Shown here: positions 21,436-33,180 of the stretch, piece by piece
Numbering within the stretch: the first letter of the stretch is position 1
How the letters are laid out: every line of letters starts with the position of its first letter
Assembly: GCF_902713425.1 (NCBI RefSeq)
Contig: NC_081218.1
Coordinates: forward strand, 675,501-739,500
Direction: 5' to 3'
DNA length: 64,000 nucleotides
Source: Acipenser ruthenus
Lineage: Eukaryota > Chordata > Actinopteri > Acipenseriformes > Acipenseridae
Made by a program: the position numbers and the translations under genes
Notes under the pieces: generated by a model
Told to the model about the DNA's origin: nothing
What the model saw: the letters and a program-made list of their open reading frames with translations, nothing else
Databases searched by the model: none

Positions 21436-22593
21436 CTGTAATGGTGTGGGGGGGGGGGGGGGGCACACACACACAAGACTTTATTAAAAAAACAATGCGT
21501 GAGTAAACTATATCAAAACGTTTTAGAGAAATGAATCCCAAAGCTTTGTGGCAAGCATTTCCCTATCGAAGTATACTTATACATCTTCTTGTTATCAAGT
21601 ACAATCAATGGGTGTGGTACACTTAACTCACACACTCAAAAACACAACCTTCTAACAACTGTCTCATCCTTGACCTTTAATATATTAATATAAGGAAGAA
21701 AAAAAGCGGAAAATAAATTTCTAGACTCATTTACAAAAAAAAAAACAAAATACAGCTGTACCATTATAATACATACAACTACGGTTGCGGTCGAGCAGCT
21801 TATATTTTCAACACTCAAACAAAAAACAAAAACCTAACCGCTACCTCCCTACCTCCTAAACAAACTCTGTTACTATTGTTTCAACAGCGTTTGTTTCGTA
21901 CCCCCTAGCGGCCTCTAGGAGCTACTACATCTGACGTTCCCCTCCTGAACTGAAAGGCAATACGCAGTAATATTCTGACCTAGATTTGATAAATAAATCC
22001 ATAATTTCTGTATTTTCCTCAGTTTATTTTTCTTAAAATGACCTCTTAACGCTGCACTGCATGTTATATTTTTGAGTGCGTGAGTTAAGGGCACCGTAAC
22101 GATATCAATAAAGGTCTTGAAACGATTTAAATCAACATTGAAGCGCACTATATATGTTTTCAATGGTGTTATGTATTAGCAGTCCCAGACTCGATGTGTT
22201 TATTATCTGGTAATACATCTAATAACCGTTGGATGAAAATAACAATCCTCAAGATTTTACAAAACATACCAACAACTAAAAAAAAAAAAAAAACTTTTGC
22301 AAAATGACCTAACAGCTATGGTCAGAAGTTTTGCATCGCCCTATAGAATTAACTAATTTTAATTTCATAAAGTCAAATGAAACCTGCTGAATAATGTTAC
22401 GTTAACATACTGAATTACATACCGCTTTGTAGTTTTCCATATACTTAACGAAAAACTGACAAAAAAAATTAAATGTAATGTTAAATCACAAAAAAGTCCA
22501 ACTTGAACCAAGAACACTACAGAAAGAAATACTTGCTCAATTTGTTAGATACCATTGTATTCCTTTTAACAGACGCATAACTTCGTTTCTCAC
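21436..22593 (-). other. zfp36: zfp36 intron 1
   Basis: 1158-bp phase-0 intron between donor AAG/GTGAGA and acceptor CCATTACAG/AAC, at the place where this family has its single intron. The acceptor tract is an unusual run of C (plus-strand poly(G) at about 21447-21463) next to (GT)n. A Tc1-like fragment sits at 22313-22485. Confidence 0.85.
22313..22485 (+). mobile_element. Tc1/mariner-like non-autonomous fragment
   Basis: Begins CAGCTATGGTCAGAAGTTTT and GCATCGCCCTATAG, the type of end seen at 24409 (minus strand, CAGCTATGGCCAAAGG). The internal part (AATGAAACC-GC-GAATAATGTT, ACGTTAACAT, CCGCTTTGTAGTTTTCCATA) is shared with 57340-57590 and 24170-24409. It lies in zfp36 intron 1. Confidence 0.6.
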
Positions 22594-22647
22594 CTTGCAG
22601 AATTCATCGTCCAACTCCAAAAACGGGGTGAGGAAGTCGGAAGGCAT
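22594..22647 (-). CDS. zfp36: ZFP36-family protein, coding exon 1
   Basis: Encodes the first 18 residues MPSDFLTPFLELDDEFCK, ending at donor AAG/GTGAGA in phase 0, and joins in frame to NFLSMDL of exon 2. The start was chosen because it is the only ATG upstream of the donor in frame with exon 2, with an A-rich context (GCAAAAATG). A short acidic first exon followed by one intron is usual for the family. The sequence differs from the MTT(A/T) start of ZFP36L1 and the MS(A/T)TLLSAFYD start of ZFP36L2, which argues for zfp36 itself. The exon is too short to show as a long open frame. Confidence 0.85.
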
Positions 22648-22860
22648 TTTTGCTGAGCGGGCTTGGTGATGTTTTGGGACCTTCTCCCAGTTAAATCAGT
22701 CTGAAAATCAATCTAATATTACTCCTCCCATCAACTCTGAACAAACTCTGGAGAACTTCAAAACTCTTTAAGTGGACTGCGAGCACGAGACTCCTCCCAG
22801 AGGGGGGGGGGGGGGGGGGGCGTTCAAAGTTTTGTTACGTCACTCGTTCTAGTGACTACT
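22648..22860 (-). promoter_or_regulatory. zfp36: zfp36 5' UTR and proximal promoter with CRE-like site
   Basis: Upstream of the start codon lie TTAAAG (about 22766-22771, a weak TATA-like), GGGAGGAG boxes, an 18-bp poly(C) run on the coding strand, and TGACGTAA (22835-22842), a CRE/ATF-type octamer. zfp36 genes are immediate-early and stimulus-induced, so a CRE/ATF site fits. The transcription start is not determined. Confidence 0.5.
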
Positions 22861-22987
22861 CGCAAACAGACAGGCGGTGCTCTGTATCAGACAGTTCTGT
22901 TCCACAAGGTGAAAACCTGGTTTAGAGTCATTCATCACGCTATCACGTAAAAGAGGTAGTTACGTTAAAAAATAAACATATATTGGT

Positions 22988-23048
22988 GTGCAAGATGGGC
23001 TGAATGGCCTCCTCTCGTTTGTAAACTTTCTCATGTTCTTATGTTCTT
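22988..23048 (+). mobile_element. CR1-like LINE 3' end
   Basis: AAGATGGGCTGAATGGCCTC and CTCGTTTGTAAACTTTCT followed by TTCTTATGTTCTT, an 8-bp tandem tail as in CR1 elements. Related copies lie at 24859-25130 and 53575-53856. Confidence 0.6.
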
Positions 23049-23671
23049 CACAAAATCCATTTCAAATGGTGCTAACCCTGCCTTATAGACAGTTGAATGA
23101 CGGTTCACCTGCCTCACAGTTTCAGCAAAGACACAAGATGGCATATCATATCTTATATAGTGGTAGCTAACAGAATTATTCCATCAATAGTATTCATATA
23201 ACACAGGTCTCAAATGCAATGTTTTGAAAGAAACACACATTTAGCAAACATGTATTTTCATTTGTTTCATTTCATTTACTCTGTCATCAGTACACAGTAT
23301 ATTTCACTGCTGTTTGCAGAAATAAAGCAATTCTATATTTGACTTAATAAATAGATTTAATAAATCCCTAAATGGAGATCTAATATGGGCCAACATGCCT
23401 TTCTATAGCAAGCACCTCATCTCTAGAATTTATTGCCTTCGAAACATAGAAACAGCCTCTTCACAATACCTTTTTTAATCAATCCTAAATATGTATTTTA
23501 ACTCCGACCAGGGTTTCAAAGCCTGTAAACACTGCCTATGACCAGGATTGTGTAAACTGGAATTGTTAAAATGTGTTCTGCTTTTATGTCGTATTGCTAT
23601 TTTTAGGATTGCTGCAGTGAGATGTCTCAGTGTGATAATGTTCTGTAATCTGAACAAACTATCAATATTTA

Positions 23672-23673
<2 letters not shown>

Positions 23674-23719
<46 letters not shown>
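23674..23719. repeat. (GT)n microsatellite
   Basis: About 46 bp of GT repeat. Confidence 0.97.
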
Positions 23720-23721
<2 letters not shown>

Positions 23722-24169
23722 AATCCCATCTCACTGCTGATGACTTGACTGCACCAGGTAGCAAGCCTAAGTGACGACTTTGACACCTTTTTACAAATCA
23801 AGCCACAAGCTTGGCTCCCTATGGCAAACATAGTCTCAGGGTAAATAAGAATGTCTCTTATGCATAGTGTATAAGCATGGGAAAAAACAAATTTGCTTCA
23901 GTTAAAAACTAAGCAAGCTAACAAATCATGCAGCCGGTTTGTAAAATCTATGGGTGCATCATCCACAGCTGTAAATATATTTTAGAAATATATAAAAACA
24001 ACAACGAAACATGTTTGCAGATTGCTAAAACACTCTTAAAGGTAAAGCCTAATTGATCAATCAATCCTTCGGTGCCCTACCTGGAGCCTCACACATACAG
24101 TACATTCTATTAATATGTACATACATGTTTTCAGTATTCAAAGGGTTTTGTGAAGAGTCTACTCATTTC

Positions 24170-24409
24170 TTGCTTTTGAATTAATCAAAGAAACTACAAA
24201 ATGATACTGCAAAAATCTACTGGAAGCCATAATAGCAGTACAGTATTTTATGCTAGATTTTGAAATGTCACATTTTTCAATTGTTGTCAGTTTTTCCTTA
24301 AGTATATGTAAAACTACAATAATTCAATATGTTAACGTAACATTATTCAACTTTACGAAGCAAAATGAGTTCATGCTATAGGGTGATGCAAAACCTTTGG
24401 CCATAGCTG
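24170..24409 (-). mobile_element. Tc1/mariner-like non-autonomous fragment
   Basis: On the minus strand it starts CAGCTATGGCCAAAGG and TTTTGCATCACCCTATAG and continues with AATAATGTTACGTTAACAT, ATGGCTTCCAGTAGATTTTT and TTTCTTTGATTAA. Same family as 22313-22485 and 57340-57590. The far inverted end was not found. Confidence 0.6.
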
Positions 24410-24858
24410 TGCAGTGCTGCAAAAAAAGTGCATCTTATTTTAAAACCCTTTTGAATCCCGCTTTTAAGTTTTATACCAGTCGATACAGACATTATTAACT
24501 ACATCACAGTTCCTACAGGTACACCCTATCTGAACTTTTCTCTCGCGAGAAACAAAACAAAAATTCCAGAAACAGACTGGCCTCCATTAATTATTGTATT
24601 CTAAATGAAAAGCAATCATGATAAGTGGACCCTGAATGCAACAGTTTCCCACATTGCTACATACAAGCCGTACACTGTGTGGTTACAAAATGAACAGTCT
24701 CCTGCAGCGATACACGACTCCACGGAACAGACCTGGCTATTTATTGATTGATTGAAACATGCTCTGGGTTAGGTTGTGCAGCAGGATATTTCAGCAGGTC
24801 TGAATCAAATAACATTACGTTAATCACACAACTAGCCCCAAACAATTTAACACACTTA

Positions 24859-25130
24859 TAAGAACATAAGAAGAGTTTGGGAATGAGACAAGGCCATTCG
24901 GCCCGTCAAGGCTCGTCCCTTAGCGCACCATTCTCCCCTATTTGGAGGACCTAATTTAAAAGCACAGAATCTAGTCTTTTTTTTTACCCAGTGTTTTAGA
25001 TCCTACTACATCACCTGGTAGACTGTTCAATTATTCCTACCTTCTGTTTTAAACTTATTTTTACTCAGCTTCCACTTACAACCTATCTCTCTGTGCTACA
25101 TTTCAAGTGCCTCATGCGTTCAGGCACAGA
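24859..25130 (-). mobile_element. CR1-like LINE 3' end
   Basis: Reading the plus strand, AGAACATAAGAA and GGCCATTCGGCCCGTCAAGG are the reverse complement of the 3' end seen at 22988-23048. The following 200 bp carry the less conserved upstream part. Confidence 0.5.
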
Positions 25131-26929
25131 TCAATAGTAATACTTTGCCTTGATGGAGCAGGGCTCCTGGATTTAACCTAACTGTTTTTATACAGTTGCT
25201 GATGAAATGGGGCTTGTTATCTATCTTGGCATTCTTAAAAGGGCAACATACAAGCTGCATTGAAACACACGTTTATTTTAAATTTATTTTATTTAGTTCA
25301 GAATTACAGGAGAATAAACTAATGAGTTTATTTAGCACAATGTGGTTTAGGTTGGCCTTTCTGAATATCTGTTAAAATAATTTCAAAATGATCCATATTT
25401 GGTACTTTGCTTTAAAGGAACTGTAAAATTAAAACTATTGACATTAAAAATGAGGGGAACTGTCTAATAAAACAACTGAAATAGCTGAAAAACAATCATC
25501 ACATTCATTTGTTTATTAAATTGTATATTTTCTTAAAACTTCCATGCGCCTATCAGCACCAATCTTAACACACAGGGTACATTATATTGGTCAGACCACT
25601 GCTAATAAGGAGAAAAATACCCACTTTCATCCACTTCAGTCAGTGTAGTAAAAAAGAGAAATGTGTTATTGTTTTTCACTTTAAGGGCTGTATCCTCTTA
25701 TGCTTTGAAAAATATCCCCACCCTTCCCCATCCCCTTACATGCTCTCTCTGCGCCTTGAGGAAATAGTTTTGGCCGTCATAAACTGTAAACAAAAACTTT
25801 TCAACTGGAATAAAATGGGAGAATGGGTGCCTGCCGTTTAACTGTATTGCCTGAGAGATAAGGTTAAGTGGGGTAGTTGTTAGCAAGCCATTTACTGTGG
25901 GGGGGGGGGGGGGGGGGGGGGTACCATTTACACCTGTATTAAACCCTCCCACAGGACAACAATACAGAGCTATTCACTTCAATGGTTCACACTGCAGAAG
26001 AATCTCCAGCAATGCAAACTCATTGACAGATCCACAGGCATGTGATTTAGGTTGGTGCAAACAATCACATTGCTATCAGGAAACTGTTGCTGTTTTGGAT
26101 AACTCCTACCTTCGTGGAGCCTTGTTATTTAAGATGTTGGTTGTCACCTGGGCCATGTAGGTAATGTTAGTGTAAACGACAGTGCTCTGTGGTGCACTGC
26201 TGTTACGGATTCTGTTCCCTGTCGGTGAGGTTCAAAGCTTGAAAACCACACATGCAGGAGCCTGGATCTTTTGCATTGTGGTTAAAATGCCCGTTTGCGG
26301 TGAACGGGGTCGCTGGTTCAGCCCCAGCCTCTGCTCTGTTGCATTAAGATGCACTCACAATTCACAGAGCTGTCCTAAACACCGAGAAAGGGGATACAAG
26401 TCTACCATAGGATCTTCTCTTCTGTAAAGCATATTAAACAAAAGAAGCACGGCACAATGGGAAAGTGTGGTAAATGCATAGCACGAGAAAAGCTTGGGAC
26501 AACTGCAAAATGACCTTGCAAATGTACCATAGTAAACTTATATAAGGGCAGTACCTTAATGGACAATCCCCCCAATTATTTTGACTTTATTCATGCACAG
26601 TTCTAGCATGGTGGATGGATGAATTATCTTCTGTAAAGTAGTGATCACTGTTAGGGTGCAAGTCCAGAAATGTGGAGTGGACTTGATCCAGGGCAAAGAG
26701 TTAGACTGCCCCAGTGAGCATTTTCAGTGACAATACGCCTAACCTCTTGAACTCAATTACAAAATGTATTTGTAACATGTATTAGGGACAAATTTGCAGC
26801 TGTTTAGGGTTGTTTATCTGAATGTTATAGTGTAGGTTTGCCTTTACTTTCTATAGTAAAGGTTTGAACATTGGAGGAGTGGTAGGCAAGTCCAAGATTA
26901 GTGCTAATCAGAGCCTATGAAACCAAAAG

Positions 26930-26973
<44 letters not shown>

Positions 26974-27402
26974 AAATGACAGCGCATGAAAAATATCAAG
27001 GGGCTAAAAGTAACCTTTTCTCTCGGGAAAAGTTACCCGACCACTTTTTCTCGGAGTGACAGCTTCGACCTAACATAGTGGTGTTGTTGACCAATTCACA
27101 TCAATTCACTAGAACGCGTTTCACATATTCTGTCTTTTGATCATTGCGATCACATTATATTACCCTGAAGAAACCCCAGCAGAACCATTAGCAGACCACA
27201 GCATTGCCAGCAATGGCAACACAATGGATTTGGATCAAAAAATGTACTAGGTTCTAATATGGTAGAACAATGCGTGGTGCTAATATGGTTCCATGGTACT
27301 GCAATGGCATACCAGTGTGTATTTTCACTCTTGTGTAAATGTAATCACAAAGTGACTACACAATTCAGCACAACACACATTTGCAACAAGCAGTCAGATC
27401 TC
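25131..27402. other. Intergenic stretch
   Basis: No host gene seen. It holds a 24-bp poly(G) run (25898-25921), an (ATT)n repeat (about 26930-26970), a possible tRNA-derived SINE head at 26265-26330 (GTGGTTAAAATGCCCG, then GGTTCAGCCCC as a weak B box), and one copy of a dispersed block at 27176-27235. Confidence 0.4.
27176..27235 (+). repeat. Dispersed ~60-bp block, copy 1 of 3
   Basis: AACCATTAGCAGACCACAGC, ATTGCCAGCAATGGCAACAC and AATGGAT recur at 39704-39765, and the first half again at 63145-63182. Probably the end of an unidentified interspersed repeat. Confidence 0.5.
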
Positions 27403-27520
27403 CGTAAGAGAAAGGGTGGTGCCTCTTGTCCAGGGCAGGCTTGAGGCATGGAGACTGAACTGCTCCCTCACCCCCATAAGAGAAAGGGGGCTCCCTTCAG
27501 TTCAGGGTAGATCTGAGGCA
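27403..27520 (-). repeat. Isolated copies of the 30.7-kb minisatellite unit
   Basis: About one and a half units in reverse orientation: AAGAGAAAGGGTGGTGCCTC, CCAGGGCAGGCTTGAGGCAT, GGAGACTGAACTGCTCCCTC, then a second, more diverged unit. Confidence 0.75.
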
Positions 27521-27534
27521 TTTTTGTTGGGTAA

Positions 27535-27695
<161 letters not shown>

Positions 27696-27854
27696 GTATA
27701 TATAATGGTGGTTTTCATGTAAATATTAACCTAGGGTGAGGAGAATCCAAGGATCCAATTTCCCCATAAAACACAATGGTCTTTTCTTATTATTAACAGG
27801 AAAAAAAATATGGCTATAAACTGGATTGAGAAAAGCAAACACTCACGCACATTC

Positions 27855-27942
27855 ACATACACACACACACACACACGCACACACACGCGCACACACATGA
27901 GCACACACGCACACACGCGCACACACACATACATACACACTT
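27855..27942. repeat. (CA)n/(CG) compound microsatellite
   Basis: CA units interrupted by CG and ATGAG. Confidence 0.9.
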
Positions 27943-28424
27943 GTTTTCCAGTGACAATGGAGGTTGCGATGTTTAATTAGGGCTCTTTTTTTCTCCTCAT
28001 TCTTATCGATTGGAGGTTTACTCACCTACAGCGTGAGTTAATATTTGCTAAAAGTGTGTCGGTAAACTTGAAGAAACTTTGTTCAAGGTGTGAGAAACCT
28101 TTGTGTTCAATTATATAAATACAGGATTATTATTACATTACGAGGTAAGAAAAAATACACTTTCAAATTCTATTTTCACAACGCTGGCAATAAGATAGAG
28201 GCTACAAGAATACAGACTTCCAGGTTTTATAGGTATCACTTAATAATTAACTGATTAGGACCTCAAAGGAGTTTAAATTGGTTTAATTCAGTAATTTAGG
28301 TTGCAGGTGGAACCGGTACCATTAGGCCCCCAGACCTACAGGACACCATGGGCAGCTACGATTTGACCTGACAAGTTTACATTGTTTCGTTCCAGCAGAC
28401 ACCAGGCAAGCGGAGAGGACAACC

Positions 28425-28604
28425 CATCCTAAACAAAGTGACCCTGGGTTTGAATAGGCAGGGTCTTATCTGTCTCGCCCTTCTCCGAAGGTTTTCCTGC
28501 CTGTCCTCAACAGCAGCCCAGCGTAGCCACATCAGGAAGTGTACCACAGCAGCCACCCTGAGGTCAATGACAGGTCTCTGCAGGTGTGTGCTTTTAACAC
28601 TTAA
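28425..28604 (-). pseudogene. Possible Harbinger/PIF transposase N-terminal fragment
   Basis: A frame preceded by an acceptor-like AAAGCACACCTGCAG reads LRVAAVVHFLMWLRWAAVED and then RQENLRRRARQIRPCLFKPR, VTLF. The basic RRR-R---RP--F-PRV segment resembles the start of PIF/Harbinger-type transposases in fish. No catalytic part is present. The opposite-strand 132-aa frame at 28438-28836 is its shadow. The family call is weak; it may be an unknown ORF. Confidence 0.25.
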
Positions 28605-28785
28605 TTACTCGCTTCTACAACGGTTTGCACCTTGTCAGCGGAGATGCAAAGTTTCTGCAGGGTCAGCAATTCCCCAAGTGCAAGGCAGAACTCTTACATC
28701 TCATTATAATGTTTGGGCCCAATTAGTACTCCGCACAAGTCCATGCTATTTTCTTCATCTGAATACATTTCAATATCATTTAAAT

Positions 28786-29406
28786 CAAAGGTGTGCAACC
28801 GAACTTTTATCACAGGCTGCATATCCAGAAAACTAGTTTAACCTAATGTTGAGAGCGAGCCGTACATTACTAAAGAATAATTTCAGTTTAACCCTTAGCT
28901 GGCATATATGCAATTTCCCTTAGAATTACTGTTAATTTTATTTCATACTGCACGACACACATCACAAATATATACAAAACAAAGCATTAATATCGTACTG
29001 TTACCGTATACACACACATAGTCACAATAATACAAAGCAAATTAAATATCTACTTGTTGAAGCGGTTTTTATTTTAGCCAATGCGCTGTTCAGTTGCAGC
29101 AGGCAGCATTGCAACAAAAGGTACAAGGCAGTGACATCACCAGCCTAGCAACAAGACTCCTATGTTGGGAATGTGTTCTTTCAATGCGTTTGAAAACGGA
29201 GAGGAAGACTCTTGAAATTAGTTGGACACTTTATAAGCTGATGAGAAGCAATTACCCTCGGCAGTACGAATTAAAACGTTTTGCTGCTGTTTGCGAAAAA
29301 CGAGAAAAAGCAAGTTAACAAAGTTTTAAAAAAATATATTTTTTACGATTTGTTCATAAGTGAAATGCGATTAATACAACGGCCATCAACGGGCCGCATG
29401 TCCCTG
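28786..29406. mobile_element. hAT-type element with 8-bp target duplication
   Basis: The left end CAAAGGTGTGCAACCGAAC and the reverse complement of the right end, CAGGGACATGCGGCCCG, resemble hAT ends (CAGGGGTG-CAA). The flanks are ATTTAAAT on the left and ATGTAAAT on the right, an 8-bp target duplication with one mismatch, as expected for hAT. The 621-bp body is too short for a full transposase. A 74-aa frame (29094-29318), Lys/Arg-rich, has no recognisable domain. Confidence 0.7.
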
Positions 29407-29633
29407 ATGTAAATGGATGAATGATGGCACAGTGCTAATTTGATAGAGGGGGCACAATGCCAGGTGAAAAACATTCTGTACATGCACCGCATTTTTAGTG
29501 ACCGCTAAAGTCCCATTTTACGACAGCTAAACACGGTTTTTAGTAGCCCAATATGGATGTTTTGCAGCCGTAAATCACTTTGCACTTATCCTAACATCGG
29601 CCCCTAAATGTTTTCACCGCGGCAACCGGCAAG

Positions 29634-29904
29634 CAGTGTTGCTAAATCTCACGAGAAAAAAAGCGGCCCGCCTTTCAAAACAAACCAAACCCATTTCAGA
29701 AGGAGGGGAGCGGGGGTTACACAAATTCGATATTGTTTTCTAATGACGTGCATATACATTGACACCAGACAATCACCCAAACCACTCCTGCAACCACTTG
29801 TTAACTGTTGAAGTCATGTCACCTATTACAAAAAAACCCGCGACTCTCAAAAAATTAAAGCGACTCTCAATAAAAACAAGCGGACTTGGCAACTGTGCCG
29901 CGTG
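29634..29904. repeat. Short element with inverted ends AGTGTTGC
   Basis: CAGTGTTGCTAAAT at the left and the reverse complement CACAGTTGCCAAGT at the right suggest an old inverted-repeat element; GCGACTCTCAA occurs twice inside. Weak support. Confidence 0.3.
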
Positions 29905-30035
29905 TAGTACCAAATTCAGTTACCCCATGAAATTGAGCGGCACGCTGTTTGTTGTGCGCATGCGCTAAACAATCTTTCGCTGCCCTGCTCATTTATCCAA
30001 AGCGCGTTCCCGACGCTTTTGGATCTTCCGCGGAT
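29905..30035 (+). repeat. NRF1-motif module, copy A
   Basis: Matches 31244-31385 (AAATTCAGT, CCCGTGAAATT-like, CTGTTTGTTGTGCGCATGCG, CTAAACAAT, TTTCGCT, GCCCTG, TTCCCG-CG). It contains the perfect NRF1 palindrome TGCGCATGCGC at 29955-29965 and a hairpin ATCCAAAGCG...CGCTTTTGGAT. Confidence 0.7.
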
Positions 30036-30734
30036 ACGCGCAGAGCTTTAAATGATTCATAAAAAATAAACGAAACATTTTTTTTAAAAAAAGTTTAAAT
30101 GTAATATATACGTTTTCTAAATAAAGAGCACCTATAAACACTGCGTTGCCCATAATGTGACTCTTATATTAAGAAAACAAGGGAAACCGTATTTTATGAG
30201 GAACTCAATTTGATACGACACCTGTAAGTCATTAAAAATAAACCAAATATACGTTGGGGTTACAACAGCAGGAGATTAATCTCACCCCTTTACCCCGTTT
30301 AATAATTCTTGTCATAATGAATTATTTATTTGGCTCTGCAGTTGCTACGCCCTCGCTTCTATGAACATAAAATATAGTTTGGTGGTGTTGACTCTTAATA
30401 TTCAGAATGTTTTATTGTTTCCTAACGATCGTTTCGTGGCGGCCAGTTTTTGCTCACGCCGTATTTATGTATTTCAAAACTCTCAGAGTGGTTTCGTACA
30501 AACTACCCGCTGTTAAACCTTTCAGACACACAATATTCCATTGCCGTGTTATCAGATCACACTCAAGATTTCTGATGCCAGGAAGGAATGACTTTGCAAC
30601 TGTCAGTGCTTTTCAAACAACGCTTATATCATTCTTACAGTAACGGTCGTCTGCCACTAACCATTTTATTTCGTTTTGTGTGTGTGTGTGTGAGAGTGAC
30701 AAGTTGTGAAGTGAGAAAAATTATCAATTCTCTT
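30036..30734. other. Spacer between module A and minisatellite
   Basis: No gene seen. The frame at 30407-30643 has no recognisable domain. A short (GT)n lies near 30678. Confidence 0.4.
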
Positions 30735-31237
30735 AGGGGGTGAGGGAGCAGTTCAGTCTCCATGCCTCAAGCCTGCCCTGGACTGGAGGGAGCACCCTTT
30801 CTCTTAGGAGGGTGAGGGAGGGAGGGAGCAGTTCAGTCTCCATGCCTCAAGCCTGCCCTGGACTGGAGGGAGCACCCTTTCTCTTAGGGGGGTGAGGGAG
30901 GGAGGGAGGGAGCAGTTCAGTCTCCATGCCTCAAGCCTGCCCTGGACTGGAGGGAGCACCCTTTCTCTTAGGGGGGTGAGGGAGGGAGGGAGCAGTTCAG
31001 TCTCCATGCCTCAAGCCTGCCCTGGACTGGAGGGAGCACCCTTTCTCTTAGGAGGGTGAGGGAGGGAGGGAAGGAGCAGTTCAGTCTCCATGCCTCAAAC
31101 CTTCCCTGGACTGGAAGGAGCACCCTTTCTCTTAGGAGGGTGAGGGAGGGAGGGAGCAGTTCAGTCTCCATGCCTCAAGCCTGCCCTGGACTGGAGGGAG
31201 CACCCTTTCTCTTAGGAGGGTGAGGGAGGGAGGGAGC
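30735..31237. repeat. Minisatellite, ~6 units of 80 or 84 bp
   Basis: The block GTTCAGTCTCCATGCCTCAA starts at 30751, 30831, 30915, 30995, 31079 and 31159, giving spacings 80, 84, 80, 84, 80. The 4-bp variation comes from extra GGGA-type units. Each unit contains GCCCTGGACTGGAGGGAGC and CACCCTTTCTCTTAGG. Repetitive minus-strand frames through it are not genes. Related single units occur at 27403-27520 and near 4.4 kb. Confidence 0.95.
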
Positions 31238-31243
31238 AAAGAA

Positions 31244-31385
31244 GCAGTATCAAATTCAGTTCCCCGTGAAATTCAGTGGCCCCTGTTTGTTGTGCGCATG
31301 CGCTAAACAATATTTCGCTTGTCACAACACGTGCCCTGTTCATTTAATCAAAGCTGGTTCCCGGCGATTTTGAATGGATTCAGAG
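31244..31385 (+). repeat. NRF1-motif module, copy B
   Basis: Second copy of 29905-30035, with TGCGCATGCGC at 31294-31304 and a 12-bp insertion (GTCACAACACGT) before GCCCTG. It starts directly after the minisatellite. Confidence 0.7.
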
Positions 31386-32458
31386 GTTAAGGATTTGGAC
31401 ACAAACACGGACTACTACTACTAATATTACTTGCAATAATAATAATAATAATAATAATAACAATAACATAACAAAGGGCCTTTACTGTATTATACCATTC
31501 AACAAATTGAACTCTAAGGGTTAACTCTGCAAGGTTCAAAACGCTGCTACCATATAAAGAGTCACGTTCAGGTCCCTCTCTCCAGTTGCTGTTTATCAGC
31601 TCTGAAGCAGTGGGGTATGTTGCTCCACCCCTGTGGCAGCCCTCCCTCTCCTAGCCCTGCACAAGAGCCCCTTTGTAGCAGCTCCCCATATGCCAGGCTA
31701 GGTCTGCGTCTGGCCCTGATAAACACTCTCCCTTTTCAATAAACAAGTCTGAGGGACCCTAGGTCACTGTCGACATCCACTGCACACGTGTGCCATCAGC
31801 CACTAGCATGTGTGCCCAGGGGGCTGACACAATAAAGACATCCCTGTTTCCCTCTCCTGTTTCACCGACCTCAAAAATCGCCCCATTGGTGTCTGACAAG
31901 CGTTGTTGAGTTGTATTTTTGGACGCCTTCTGAGCTTTTTGTTGGGGTCCTAGCTAATGAGACAAGTGTGTCAGTAACACCCATCCTCCAACCCGTCCAT
32001 GGCTCTAAATTCAAAATGAAAGCTATCAGTGTGATGAAAGAGCTAAGGACCATCACATATCTGTACAAAACAGTATTAAACGCTACTAATGTATTTCAAG
32101 AAATTCTATACTCATTAAGTAGTGTACGGACAGACAGACAGACAGAAGACCACTGTGGGTCCATTCTACCAATAGAGGCCTTATACCATTATGGCTGGCC
32201 TTGTGCTACCGTTGTCCCTCAGTAGAGAACTATTGCTTTGCTACTGAAGTGCCATTGAAGACCTAGAGGAAGCACACCCTTCATGTTGCTTTGTAACTAT
32301 GCAGCTGAAACTGCTGATATTTCTTGAATAATCATTTTTATTTTTTTATTTTTTTACACAGCAAAGACAGACAAAATATAAATTCGAATCAAAATACAAT
32401 AGAGAACTAGAAATAAAAATGAAAATAAATTATATTCAAAGAAAAATAAATAAATACA

Positions 32459-32512
<54 letters not shown>

Positions 32513-33125
32513 AATTACAGTAATAAAAAAGTAATATAAAGACAATAATGAATGCACATAAAAATACTTGTCATAATGCAGTACGTGTGTGTGGAGCAAG
32601 TGGCCTAATGGGGCGCCCCCTTGGTAAGGCGCTCAGCTACTGATATTTCTAGTATAAGAGGCAAGTGCAATTGTTATCCTGAAAAAGCATGCCTCAGCAC
32701 TTGTCAGAGTTTGAACTTTCACCTTGACGATGCCCAGCAAACCACATGCAAACAGGAAAGGCGAGGCCCTTTCATCCCTGATTCAGATTCTCATAATGAT
32801 GGCTCTTAAAAGATATGTGTCTTATTCTTAAATTTTACTCAACCATTACCAAATGTTTCCATATAAAATATCCTATGTCAAAAACACATTGACCATGCCC
32901 ATATATGTGAAATCAGTCATGCTTTATATCAACCAGTAGTTAATAATGACCAGGAAAGCTGCCATTGTAAGCTGGTTGGTTTATCAATGGCACATCGCAT
33001 TTATATGATTATTAAAAGCATTTTATGTGCAGCCCTTGATGCTGTAGTATTTTATTTGTTTATTTTTTGCAATCTTGTTTTATCATTCTTATTCATTTCC
33101 TGTTTTCTTCAATTGTTTTGTTTCA

Positions 33126-33179
<54 letters not shown>
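31386..33179. other. Intergenic stretch
   Basis: No gene seen. It holds an AAT repeat (31437-31460), an AT repeat (32463-32510) and an ATT repeat (33129-33179). The 104-aa frame at 31911 has no known domain. Confidence 0.4.

Positions 33180-33180
<1 letters not shown>

Noticed and set aside
20425-21441. Plus-strand frames of 74-222 aa opposite zfp36
   Set aside because: They are antisense shadows of a GC-rich conserved coding exon.
26265-26330. Possible tRNA gene (GTGGTTAAAATG...GGTTCAGCCCC)
   Set aside because: The B box is degenerate and no cloverleaf forms; at most a SINE head remnant.
28438-28836. 132-aa frame as a host gene
   Set aside because: No domain, antisense to a weak transposase-like frame, and ends next to the hAT element.
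30735-31237. CRISPR-like regular array
   Set aside because: Units are tandem and almost identical throughout with no unique spacers, in a vertebrate genome; it is a minisatellite.
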